Shown piece after piece: positions 1-5,164 of a DNA stretch of 6,397 bases. How positions within the stretch are numbered: position 1 is the stretch's first letter; every line of letters begins with the position of its first letter. Made by a program: the position numbers and the translations under genes. This DNA comes from CAZIKB01 sp964539665. Lineage in GTDB: Bacteria > Zhuqueibacterota > Zhuqueibacteria > Oceanimicrobiales > Oceanimicrobiaceae. The notes beneath the pieces are model-generated. The model ran no database searches. It saw only the letters and a list, made by a program, of their open reading frames with translations, and was not told the origin of the DNA. Where the stretch lies: the NCBI GenBank assembly GCA_964539665.1, contig CAZIKB010000215.1, forward strand, positions 1 to 6,397, in the 5' to 3' direction.

Positions 1-77
1 TATTTAATGTATTTAACAACTTATACCATGTTTTTCTAAGTGAGAAATGTTAGTTTTAATTTATAGGTGTGAAGTTT

Positions 78-776
78 ATGGATATTGCAAAAATAAAAGC
101 GATTTTTTTTGATTTGGACAACACCCTGTTTAATCATTCGTGTGCTGAACGAGCGGCATTAATTAAATTAATGGCAGAGCATCCGTTGATTTTCGCATCG
201 GTTTCTCGTAATAATTTTTTACAGGCATATAATAAACATAATACCCTGCTGTGGAAAAAATTTGGTAAGGGTGATATATCCTCTGAAGCGCTAAAAGTTC
301 TTCGATTTAAATTATCCTTAAAAGAATTAAATTGTGTTTCAGAAAATATTGAAGAGTTGTCAGATAGATATTTTGAAATCTATTCGAAACAGGGTTTCGT
401 TTTTCCAAATGTTAATGAAATATTAACTTATCTGAAGCCCAAATATCTACTTGGTATTCTCTCTAATGGATTCACTACTACTCAGGAAGCCAAATTAAAA
501 AACATTAATTTGAGTGCATACTTTGCTCATAAAATATATTCAGGTAATGTTGGCGCTCTGAAACCAAATCCAATGATCTTTAATGAGGCCATGAGAATAG
601 CCAATGTTCAAGCGGATGAAGTTGTTTATGTGGGCGATTCCTACGAAGATGACATTCGGGGCGCTAAAGCCGTCGGGTGGAATGTAATTCATTTCATTCC
701 GGAGGGCAAATTTATTAATGATGGTCTTGCTGATTACGAGATTAGAGATTTGTTAGAATTGAAGCGATTATTATAA
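78..776 (+). CDS. HAD-superfamily hydrolase, YjjG/YfnB-like (subfamily IA) phosphatase
   Basis: A 232-residue protein with all four haloacid dehalogenase motifs. Motif I is FFDLDNTLF, with nucleophile D12 and acid/base D14. Motif II is ILSNG (S129). Motif III is the lysine of ALKPNP (K162). Motif IV is VGDSYEDD (D187 with D191/D192). The cap after motif I, with YNKHNTLLW and a following G-x-I-x(5)-L-x(2)-RF pattern, resembles E. coli YjjG, a house-cleaning pyrimidine nucleotide 5'-phosphatase. A soluble cytoplasmic Mg-dependent phosphatase is therefore expected, although substrate cannot be read from sequence. I chose ATG 78 because AGGTG at 65-69 lies 8 nt upstream. The in-frame GTG at 69 overlaps that Shine-Dalgarno, would add only MKF, and has no ribosome site of its own. 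The length is normal for the family. It converges with the SRPBCC gene. No confident promoter is visible in the 77 nt to its left. Confidence 0.9.
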   Translation: MDIAKIKAIFFDLDNTLFNHSCAERAALIKLMAEHPLIFASVSRNNFLQAYNKHNTLLWKKFGKGDISSEALKVLRFKLSLKELNCVSENIEELSDRYFEIYSKQGFVFPNVNEILTYLKPKYLLGILSNGFTTTQEAKLKNINLSAYFAHKIYSGNVGALKPNPMIFNEAMRIANVQADEVVYVGDSYEDDIRGAKAVGWNVIHFIPEGKFINDGLADYEIRDLLELKRLL

Positions 777-935
777 AACCAGCTCTGGCCAATCAGGGAG
801 AGAATTGATTAAATAATCTGGTTTGATAGAAGTAAAAATATTATCTTTGATTACCACGATTTTTAAAACAGCTAAACTCAAAATCTGTTGTATTGTTCAG
901 ATGTGTCCTCAAAAACTGTTGTTCGAATTTAAATT

Positions 936-962
936 GCTCCGTAATCTGTTGGAGCGTTTTTT
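936..962 (+). terminator. Rho-independent terminator between convergent genes
   Basis: GCTCC (936-940) pairs with GGAGC (951-955) around a 10-nt loop. A T-A-rich lower stem may extend it (931-933 with 958-960). T6 at 957-962 follows directly, which is a classic plus-strand terminator for the HAD transcript. The T-run overlaps the TAA stop of the opposing gene. On the minus strand the same hairpin comes just after that stop and is followed by AATTTAAATT, so it may also serve, less efficiently, as terminator there. Confidence 0.75.
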
Positions 963-1464
963 ACTGCGTGCACAAAGAAACGGTATTTGCACTTTCACTT
1001 TCAAGTAATTTTTCTAAATTATATAATGCCTTATCAAAATTTTGAGCTACTATCCTTTTCATTACCCTGTTCATCAATTGACCAGAAATACCTCGAGGCT
1101 TCCAGGAGCCGACCATTCGAAAAGTAACCTCACCATTATTGTTTGTAATGGACATAGTAGTTTTAATTTCTTTAGCATGGCTGAATTCTCTTCCAGCAAC
1201 AATGTCTTTCAAATGTTGCCAGGTAATCTTAAAAGGGGGTTCCCATGCAATCACCTCCTGCAGAGTTTCGCCTTCTCCTATATTTATGGCTGTTTTAAGT
1301 AACTGTTTTCTCCCGAGTCCGGTCTTGTTATTTATTGGTTTTGAGGTAATATGCGCTTCAATAACACCGGGCAGCCATTCGGGATAGCGATCTACTTGAT
1401 TTATAAGTTGCCAAATTTTCAACGGATCGCCCTTAATCAAACGGCTTCTTTTAATATTAACCAT
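961..1464 (-). CDS. SRPBCC-fold (START/polyketide cyclase-like) family protein
   Basis: A 167-residue protein that looks like the Polyketide_cyc2/SRPBCC superfamily of helix-grip hydrophobic-ligand binders. The N-terminal strand is followed by a helix with DPLKIWQLINQVDRYPEWLPGV (about residues 13-34), matching the usual W-x-x-(I/L)-x-x-(V/F)-x-x-YP-x-W pattern. Alternating beta strands follow, including EPPFKITW (75-82) and GEVTFRMVGSW (111-121). The long C-terminal helix is about 125-156. There is no signal peptide or membrane segment, so it is probably cytoplasmic. Ligand and reaction are unknown. I chose ATG 1464 because AGGTGA (1478-1473) lies 8 nt upstream. The in-frame GTG at 1476 overlaps that site and would add MNFN. 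It is transcribed divergently from rlmB under its own promoter, and there is no functional link to its neighbours. Confidence 0.8.
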   Translation of the reverse strand: MVNIKRSRLIKGDPLKIWQLINQVDRYPEWLPGVIEAHITSKPINNKTGLGRKQLLKTAINIGEGETLQEVIAWEPPFKITWQHLKDIVAGREFSHAKEIKTTMSITNNNGEVTFRMVGSWKPRGISGQLMNRVMKRIVAQNFDKALYNLEKLLESESANTVSLCTQ

Positions 1465-1489
1465 ATTGAAATTCACCTATATTGAAATT
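1463..1489 (-). repeat. 11-nt direct repeat flanking the ribosome-binding site
   Basis: Two exact copies of ATATTGAAATT (plus-strand 1463-1473 and 1479-1489) are separated by 5 nt. Together they bracket the AGGTG Shine-Dalgarno of the SRPBCC gene, and the inner copy overlaps the ATG. It may be a small tandem duplication or a translational or DNA-binding operator. Function is not shown by the sequence. Confidence 0.55.
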
Positions 1490-1506
1490 ATATTAAAGTA
1501 GGGAAC

Positions 1507-1534
1507 AGTTTAATAATTTTTTGCAAAATGTCAA
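1507..1534 (-). promoter_or_regulatory. Sigma-70-type promoter of the SRPBCC gene
   Basis: Minus-strand TTGACA (1534-1529), a 16-nt spacer and TAAACT (1512-1507). This puts the transcription start near 1500 and gives a leader of about 36 nt. The -35 context CTTGACATTTTG is identical over 12 nt to rRNA promoter P1 in this window, which supports its being real. Confidence 0.6.
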
Positions 1535-1629
1535 GGATTTTTCTTATATTTTTTTCTGAATTGGGATTGATTTTATTTTGGAGTGTACTTTGATCCATTT
1601 TCCGTTGAAAGGTTTAAAGGATTATTTAA

Positions 1630-1658
1630 TTGCATATTGTATTTACTTTTCGTAAAAT
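1630..1658 (+). promoter_or_regulatory. Candidate promoter of rlmB
   Basis: TTGCAT (1630-1635), a 17-nt spacer and TAAAAT (1653-1658), in an AT-rich spacer. Transcription would start near 1665 and leave a leader of about 78 nt. This is the best match I found between the divergent genes, but AT-rich DNA gives chance matches. Confidence 0.45.
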
Positions 1659-1742
1659 TTATGAATAATGCAAGAACTATTAAAATATATTTTTTTAAAT
1701 TAAAGACAATTTTGAACTAACGCCTTAATTCAATTCTTCCTA

Positions 1743-2486
1743 ATGCCAGAAATAATATATGGAATCCATCCAGTACTGGAAACAATTCGGGCTGGACGAT
1801 CGATTGATAAAATAATTGTTGCACAAGAGACGACAGGAACGACGATAACAATAATAGTGTCTTTGGCTAAAAATAATCGGGTGCCAGTGGAATTCATGCC
1901 CAAAAAAGCCCTGACTGAGTTAGCCAGGACTACGAAAACACAGGGGATACTTGCTATCGTAAAATCGCAACCTTATGCAACAGTTGAAGATATTCTGGTA
2001 AGAAGTGCCCAACAAAACGAATTACCTTTAATTGCATTGCTGGATGGGATTGAAGACCCGCATAATTTAGGAGCAATTATTCGTGCGGCAGATGGTGCAG
2101 GTGTTCACGGTGTCATTTTACCTAAAAGAAGATCGGTTGGTGTGACTCCCACAGTAGTGAAGACATCTGCAGGCGCTGCAACACATGTTTTAACTGCTAT
2201 GGTTTCAAATTTAAATTATATTCTTGAAGAATTGAAAAGTAAAAATATCTGGGTTGTAGGAGCGGAGCAAAATGTAGAACAAACTTTTCATGAAGCGGAT
2301 TTATCCGGCGCCTTAGGCATAGTCATAGGCGCTGAAGGGCAAGGTCTGCACCGTTTAATAAAAGAGAAATGCGATTTCATGGTGAAAATTCCAATGTATG
2401 GTAAAGTCAACTCATTAAATGCTTCTGTGGCCGCGGCTCTGTTATTTTTTGAAGCGCGGCGTCAGCGGGAGCTAAATATAAGGTAA
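1743..2486 (+). CDS. rlmB: 23S rRNA (guanosine-2251-2'-O)-methyltransferase RlmB
   Basis: A 247-residue SpoU/TrmH (SPOUT) methyltransferase. The N-terminal substrate-binding domain begins YGIHPVLETIRAG (6-18), as in RlmB/TrmH group 3 enzymes. The C-terminal knotted SAM-binding domain has motif 1 DGIEDPHNLGAIIRAADGAGV (101-121, with N108 and R114), motif 2 GAEGQGL (196-202, with E198) and motif 3 IPMYGKVNSLNASVAAALLFFEARRQR (216-242, with N226). The family 2'-O-methylates G2251 in the peptidyl-transferase P-loop of 23S rRNA. YacO-like Firmicutes homologues and tRNA Gm18 methylases are close relatives, but length and N-terminal domain favour RlmB. ATG 1743 gives the expected family N-terminus, yet no Shine-Dalgarno precedes it. 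It is monocistronic as far as can be seen and lies upstream of an unrelated small operon. Confidence 0.93.
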   Translation: MPEIIYGIHPVLETIRAGRSIDKIIVAQETTGTTITIIVSLAKNNRVPVEFMPKKALTELARTTKTQGILAIVKSQPYATVEDILVRSAQQNELPLIALLDGIEDPHNLGAIIRAADGAGVHGVILPKRRSVGVTPTVVKTSAGAATHVLTAMVSNLNYILEELKSKNIWVVGAEQNVEQTFHEADLSGALGIVIGAEGQGLHRLIKEKCDFMVKIPMYGKVNSLNASVAAALLFFEARRQRELNIR

Positions 2487-2517
2487 GACTTGTTTTGTCA
2501 TGATAGAATTTTCAAGA

Positions 2518-2538
2518 AAAAATCTGAAATTGATTTTT
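2518..2538 (+). terminator. Weak hairpin downstream of rlmB
   Basis: AAAAATC (2518-2524) and GATTTTT (2532-2538) form a 7-bp, mostly A-T stem around a 7-nt loop, 31 nt after the rlmB stop. There is no T-run beyond the stem, so termination here is only a possibility. Confidence 0.25.
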
Positions 2539-2617
2539 AGTAATAATTAATTAAATTTGTATCTTTTCTCCGTTGACTGCATCAAACTAATAAAGAAAAC
2601 AAACAGAAGGAGAAATA

Positions 2618-2788
2618 GTGGACGGTTTGGAGCTCATTATTGTTTTGGTTGGATATTTTGTCGTTATGAAATATGTTTTACCTAAACTTGGTATAAATAC
2701 CTGAATGTCAAGCACTTGTGACGTTTCGGAGAAACGTGTGAAACATACTGAGATGACTAAAGAAGATAATTTATCACAAGGTGATTAA
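2618..2788 (+). CDS. Candidate membrane-anchored selenoprotein with in-frame UGA (Sec29)
   Basis: GTG 2618 is preceded by AGAAGGAG (2605-2612) at a 5-nt spacing, the best ribosome site in the window. The first 28 codons give MDGLELIIVLVGYFVVMKYV followed by LPKLGINT, a single transmembrane helix (about residues 4-20) with a basic cytoplasmic edge. TGA at 2702-2704 follows. The frame continues for 27 codons as a charged hydrophilic tail (MSSTCDVSEKRVKHTEMTKE and seven further residues) to TAA 2786-2788, for 56 residues with Sec. The potential redox pair is U29 and C34 in UMSSTC. A hairpin with a GGA loop 23 nt after the TGA fits a bacterial SECIS. The gene for FmdB starts 16 nt later, so they are probably cotranscribed. 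If TGA is a stop, the product is a 28-residue membrane peptide (2618-2704), and ATG 2705 could start a second tiny frame. The name and reaction are unknown. The reading as a selenoprotein is inference and needs Sec machinery that is outside the window. Confidence 0.6.
2713..2740 (+). promoter_or_regulatory. SECIS-like hairpin downstream of in-frame UGA
   Basis: ACGTTTC (2721-2727) and GAAACGT (2731-2737) form a perfect 7-bp stem with a GGA loop (2728-2730). CAC (2713-2715) and GTG (2738-2740) may extend it across a 5-nt 5' bulge. The loop opens 23 nt after TGA 2702-2704 and has G at its first two positions. Known bacterial SECIS elements have a small apical loop with a G in the first two positions, about 16-37 nt downstream of the UGA. 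There is no T-run, so it is not an intrinsic terminator. Confidence 0.55.
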
Positions 2789-2804
2789 ACTTTTGGAGAA
2801 TTGA

Positions 2805-3005
2805 ATGCCGGTATATGAATATCGCTGTAAAAAATGTCAAACACAATTTGAAGTTATTCAAAAAGCAGGAGGCAATGGTAATGATTTAATCTGTGTTGAA
2901 TGTGGTGAACCGCAACCAGAAAAAATGTTTTCAGTGTTTTCATCTGCTGGTGTTGTGAACTCAAATTCAAGTATTTTTTGTTCGTCAAACAGAGGTTTTA
3001 CCTGA
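2805..3005 (+). CDS. FmdB-family zinc-ribbon protein
   Basis: A 66-residue protein that starts MPVYEYRCKKCQTQFEV, the hallmark of the FmdB/CxxC_CxxC_SSSS (Zn_ribbon_8) family. Two CxxC knuckles, C8/C11 and C30/C33, would bind one zinc ion. A short serine-rich C-terminal tail with one more cysteine (C59) follows, slightly shorter than many relatives. These proteins are called putative regulatory proteins after FmdB, but their biochemical role is not established. The start is firm: GGAG (2795-2798) lies 6 nt before ATG 2805. It follows the candidate selenoprotein by 16 nt and probably shares its transcript. It is the only annotated gene here ending in TGA. A second in-frame TGA comes two codons later, and the frame then runs to TAA 3036-3038. 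Confidence 0.85.
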   Translation: MPVYEYRCKKCQTQFEVIQKAGGNGNDLICVECGEPQPEKMFSVFSSAGVVNSNSSIFCSSNRGFT

Positions 3006-3017
3006 GCAAGTTGAGTT

Positions 3018-3031
3018 GAACCTGTAGGTTC
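3018..3031. repeat. Hairpin just after fmdB
   Basis: GAACCT and AGGTTC form a perfect 6-nt inverted repeat (5-bp stem with TGTA loop if folded as RNA). TGA (3012-3014) and TCA (3032-3034) can extend it across a GTT bulge. It starts 13 nt after the fmdB stop. No T-run follows, so it is not a standard intrinsic terminator. Confidence 0.45.
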
Positions 3032-3060
3032 TCAGTAAATATCATTTGCTGGTTTGGATG

Positions 3061-3095
3061 AAATCAGTTCCGAACCGCATAAATGCAACTGATTT
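3061..3095. repeat. 9-bp inverted repeat in the fmdB-tRNA spacer
   Basis: AAATCAGTT (3061-3069) and AACTGATTT (3087-3095) are perfect complements around a 17-nt loop. The loop itself contains GCAT (3077-3080) and ATGC (3083-3086). No T-run is present on either strand. It could be a protein-binding site, an RNA-stabilising hairpin or part of a small RNA. The rest of the 256-nt spacer (3006-3261) shows a further GCATC/GATGC pair at 3184-3199 and no supportable gene. Confidence 0.5.
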
Positions 3096-3261
3096 AGGAT
3101 TGAAGTTTCAATAAGATGGATTAAGAAACAAAAGTCATTTAAAAATCTAAAATCGAGTGTCTGAGGGGGTTAGGTTATGAAATGCATCTGCATGGATGCC
3201 TGAGGTGTGATTTTACTATTCTTCAATTCGACTTCGGGGTTTAAACGAGATTGATGTATTG

Positions 3262-3345
3262 TGCCGAAGGTGGGATTCGAACCCACACGTCCTTGCGGAC
3301 ACACGGCCCTGAACCGTGCGCGTCTGCCAGTTTCACCACTTCGGC
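3262..3345 (-). tRNA. tRNA-Leu (anticodon CAG)
   Basis: An 84-nt class II tRNA read on the minus strand. The acceptor stem is GCCGAAG (3345-3339) pairing with CTTCGGC (3269-3263), with discriminator A at 3262. The anticodon stem CACGG/CCGTG holds the loop TTCAGGG, giving anticodon CAG (reads CUG, Leu). A long variable arm with stem GTCC/GGAC and loop GCAA is typical of tRNA-Leu. The T arm is GTGGG-TTCGAAT-CCCAC. The 3' CCA is not encoded: the bases after the discriminator read CAA. CCA addition by nucleotidyltransferase is therefore required. It is transcribed away from smpB, probably from the mirrored promoter at 3364-3392. No clear terminator is seen downstream on the minus strand. Confidence 0.97.
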
Positions 3346-3363
3346 ATTTTTCAGTTTGAGTGA

Positions 3364-3392
3364 AATGTATAAATTAAGCAAAACAAAGTCAA
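3364..3392 (-). promoter_or_regulatory. Candidate tRNA-Leu promoter
   Basis: Minus-strand TTGACT (3392-3387) within ATCTTGACTTTG. The -10 could be TACATT (3369-3364, spacer 17) or TATACA (3371-3366, spacer 15). Transcription would start near 3357, about 12 nt before the tRNA. The -35 context matches those of the smpB promoter and rRNA P2. Confidence 0.5.
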
Positions 3393-3424
3393 GATATTTT
3401 AGTACCTATCTTGACTTTTGTTTT
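3380..3424. repeat. 17-bp inverted repeat carrying two divergent -35 elements
   Basis: AAAACAAAGTCAAGATA (3380-3396) is complementary to TATCTTGACTTTTGTTTT (3407-3424) with a single extra T, around a 10-nt centre. Each arm contains TTGACT pointing outwards, towards tRNA-Leu and smpB respectively. It could also fold into a hairpin and act as a bidirectional terminator. Because the arms match the -35 region of rRNA P2, I favour paired divergent promoters. Confidence 0.65.
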
Positions 3425-3439
3425 AGAAATTGTTAATTT
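3411..3439 (+). promoter_or_regulatory. Candidate smpB-tyrS promoter
   Basis: TTGACT (3411-3416), a 17-nt spacer and TTAATT (3434-3439). The 14-mer TATCTTGACTTTTG around its -35 is repeated exactly at rRNA promoter P2 (5439-5452). Standard spacing puts transcription start at about 3446, the A of the smpB ATG. Confidence 0.5.
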
Positions 3440-3445
3440 TTGCCA

Positions 3446-3904
3446 ATGAGTGAAAAAAATATCACAACCAATCGCAAAGCACGTTATGAATACCAAATTC
3501 TTGACACAATGGAAGCCGGCATTGTATTGTGTGGGACGGAGGTTAAATCGTTGCGTTTAGGCCGGGCAAATTTGAAAGATAGTTATGCCAATGTTAATAA
3601 TGGTGAGGTGTATTTATTCAATGCTCACATAAGTCCATATTCGCATGGTAATATTAATAATCATGATCCGGAACGTCAGCGAAAGTTGCTATTACATAAG
3701 AAAGAAATTAAAAAATTGATTGGTAAAGTCCAGGAAAAAGGCTTAACTTTGGTGCCTCTGAAACTTTATTTTAAAAATGGGAAAGTTAAAGTGGAATTGG
3801 CAGTAGCCAGGGGCAAGAAATTTTTTGATAAACGACATGATATTGCTAAACGTGAATCTGATCGTGAAATAAAGAGAGAGCTTAAACACAAACATAGATT
3901 TTAA
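3446..3904 (+). CDS. smpB: SsrA-binding protein SmpB
   Basis: A 152-residue protein, close to the usual SmpB length. It binds tmRNA and carries it to stalled ribosomes in trans-translation, with its C-terminal tail standing in for the mRNA in the decoding channel. Family signatures are NRKARYEYQIL (9-19), GTEVKSLRLGRANLKDSY (30-47), NAHISPYSHGNINNHDPERQRKLLLHKKEI (59-88), and the basic tail GKKFFDKRHDIAKRESDREIKRELKHK (123-149). I chose ATG 3446. The in-frame TTG at 3440 would add only MP. Neither start has a Shine-Dalgarno, and the promoter upstream suggests a leaderless mRNA. tyrS follows after 21 nt, so the two are probably an operon. No tmRNA gene (ssrA) is seen in this window. Confidence 0.96.
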   Translation: MSEKNITTNRKARYEYQILDTMEAGIVLCGTEVKSLRLGRANLKDSYANVNNGEVYLFNAHISPYSHGNINNHDPERQRKLLLHKKEIKKLIGKVQEKGLTLVPLKLYFKNGKVKVELAVARGKKFFDKRHDIAKRESDREIKRELKHKHRF

Positions 3905-3925
3905 CATTAATAGAAGGTGGAGGAA

Positions 3926-5164
3926 TTGAATAATAGTAATGCCTACAATATTTTAAAGGAGCGCGGTTTCGTAAAGCAAGTCACCGATGAACAAGCAGTG
4001 AAGGAGTGTTTTGCTACACGGCAAGTAACAGCCTACGTTGGTTTTGATCCATCCGCTGACAGCCTGCATGTGGGGAATTTATTAGGTTTAATGGCATTGG
4101 CGCATTTACAACGAGAGGGACACAGGCCCATTGCGATAATTGGGGACGGCACTGGTATGATCGGCGACCCGAGCGGTAAAACTGAAATGCGTAAAATGCT
4201 CTCGGTTAAAAAAATATCTGAAAATGCAGAAAAAATAAAATCACAAATAAATAAGTATTTTACTATTGACGGTAAAGCCGGTTTTGCAATTCACAATGCA
4301 ACCTGGTTACAGGAGCTGAAATATATTGACGTATTGCGGAATATTGGGCGGCATTTCAGTGTCAATCGCATGTTGGCAGCAGAAGCTTATAAAAGCCGAA
4401 TGCAAACCGGACTGACCTTTTTGGAATTTAATTACCAAATTTTGCAGGCATACGACTTTCTGATGCTTTACAAAGACTATAATTGTACTATGCAACTTGG
4501 CGGTGATGATCAGTGGGGGAATATTCTGGCAGGAGTAGATTTGATTCGCCGGGTTGAAGCGGCTGAAGCTGAAGGTATAACCTGGCCTCTACTAACCACA
4601 GCAGCAGGTAAAAAAATGGGAAAAACTGCATCAGGCGCAATATGGCTGGATGCCAAAAAAACATCACCATATGAGTTTTATCAATTCTGGATAAATGTTG
4701 ATGATCTTGATGTTTATAGCTTTCTGGCTTATTACACATTTATGCCGATGATGGAAATTAAGCAATTTAAAAAGCTCAAAGGCGCTGAAATTAGAACAGC
4801 GAAAGAAATACTGGCATTTGAAGCCACCAAAATCACACATGGTACTGAAGAAGCTGAGAAAGCACATAAAGCTTCCCGAAGCGCTTTTGGGGGTAATGAG
4901 GAAGATTTAGATGCAATCCCTTCTTCAAGTATTGAGCTAAACCGTTTTAAAAAAGGTATTCCCGTCGTAGACATTTTCACCGAAAGCGGCTTGGCTTCTT
5001 CCAAAAGTGCGGCGAGAAGGCTGATTCAACAGGGTGGAGCATATTTAAATCATAATAAAGTAGAAAATTTTGATGCAGTAATTGATGATACGCACATAGA
5101 AAATGACGTTTTAATGTTGCGAGCAGGTAAGAAACGATTCCATCGTCTTACGGTGACAGGCTAA
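3926..5164 (+). CDS. tyrS: Tyrosyl-tRNA synthetase (class I)
   Basis: A 412-residue cytoplasmic enzyme that activates tyrosine with ATP and charges tRNA-Tyr, at full bacterial TyrRS length. The Rossmann catalytic domain opens with TAYVGFDPSADSLHVGNLLGL (Y37; HIGH-like HVGN at 48-51). GDGTGMIGDPSGKTEMR is at 74-90. The tyrosine-site helix YQILQAYDFLML is at 170-181 and QLGGDDQWGNI at 190-200. The KMSKS loop is present as KMGKT (230-234). The anticodon-binding helical region follows, then a C-terminal S4 RNA-binding domain (about 345-412: DIFTESGLASSKSAARRLIQ, GGAYLNHNKV). I chose TTG 3926 because AGAAGG (3912-3917) lies 8 nt upstream and it gives MNNSNAYNILKERGFVKQVT, the usual N-terminus. GTG 3917 is in frame but overlaps that ribosome site and would add MEE. 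It is the second gene of the smpB-tyrS unit. Confidence 0.96.
   Translation: MNNSNAYNILKERGFVKQVTDEQAVKECFATRQVTAYVGFDPSADSLHVGNLLGLMALAHLQREGHRPIAIIGDGTGMIGDPSGKTEMRKMLSVKKISENAEKIKSQINKYFTIDGKAGFAIHNATWLQELKYIDVLRNIGRHFSVNRMLAAEAYKSRMQTGLTFLEFNYQILQAYDFLMLYKDYNCTMQLGGDDQWGNILAGVDLIRRVEAAEAEGITWPLLTTAAGKKMGKTASGAIWLDAKKTSPYEFYQFWINVDDLDVYSFLAYYTFMPMMEIKQFKKLKGAEIRTAKEILAFEATKITHGTEEAEKAHKASRSAFGGNEEDLDAIPSSSIELNRFKKGIPVVDIFTESGLASSKSAARRLIQQGGAYLNHNKVENFDAVIDDTHIENDVLMLRAGKKRFHRLTVTG

Noticed and set aside
776..824. AAACCAG/CTGGTTT inverted repeat after the HAD gene
   Set aside because: It is perfect over 7 bp but the arms are 35 nt apart with no T-run. The hairpin at 936-962 is a far better terminator.
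823..1008. Small plus-strand frame starting at TTG
   Set aside because: No Shine-Dalgarno, no domain. It runs through the terminator hairpin and into the opposing SRPBCC gene.
2573..2596. TTGACT upstream of the small-protein gene as its -35
   Set aside because: No -10 at a workable spacing; TAATAA lies only 9 nt and TAAAGA 12 nt downstream.
2618..3005. A genetic code with UGA read as Trp or Gly throughout
   Set aside because: The other genes have no in-frame UGA and use TGG and GGN for Trp and Gly, so any recoding would be local.
3176..3258. Tiny frame ATGAAATGCATC... with Cys codons, a good GAGGGGG upstream and a TGA after eight codons
   Set aside because: The product MKCICMDA is too short. 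Reading the TGA as Sec gives a nondescript tail, and the nearby GCATC/GATGC repeat lies before the TGA, not after it as a SECIS would.
3251..3436. Plus-strand frame giving AEGGIRTHTSLRTHGPEPC...
   Set aside because: This is the antisense of tRNA-Leu, a well-known false protein (GGIRTH) produced by translating the complement of tRNA genes.
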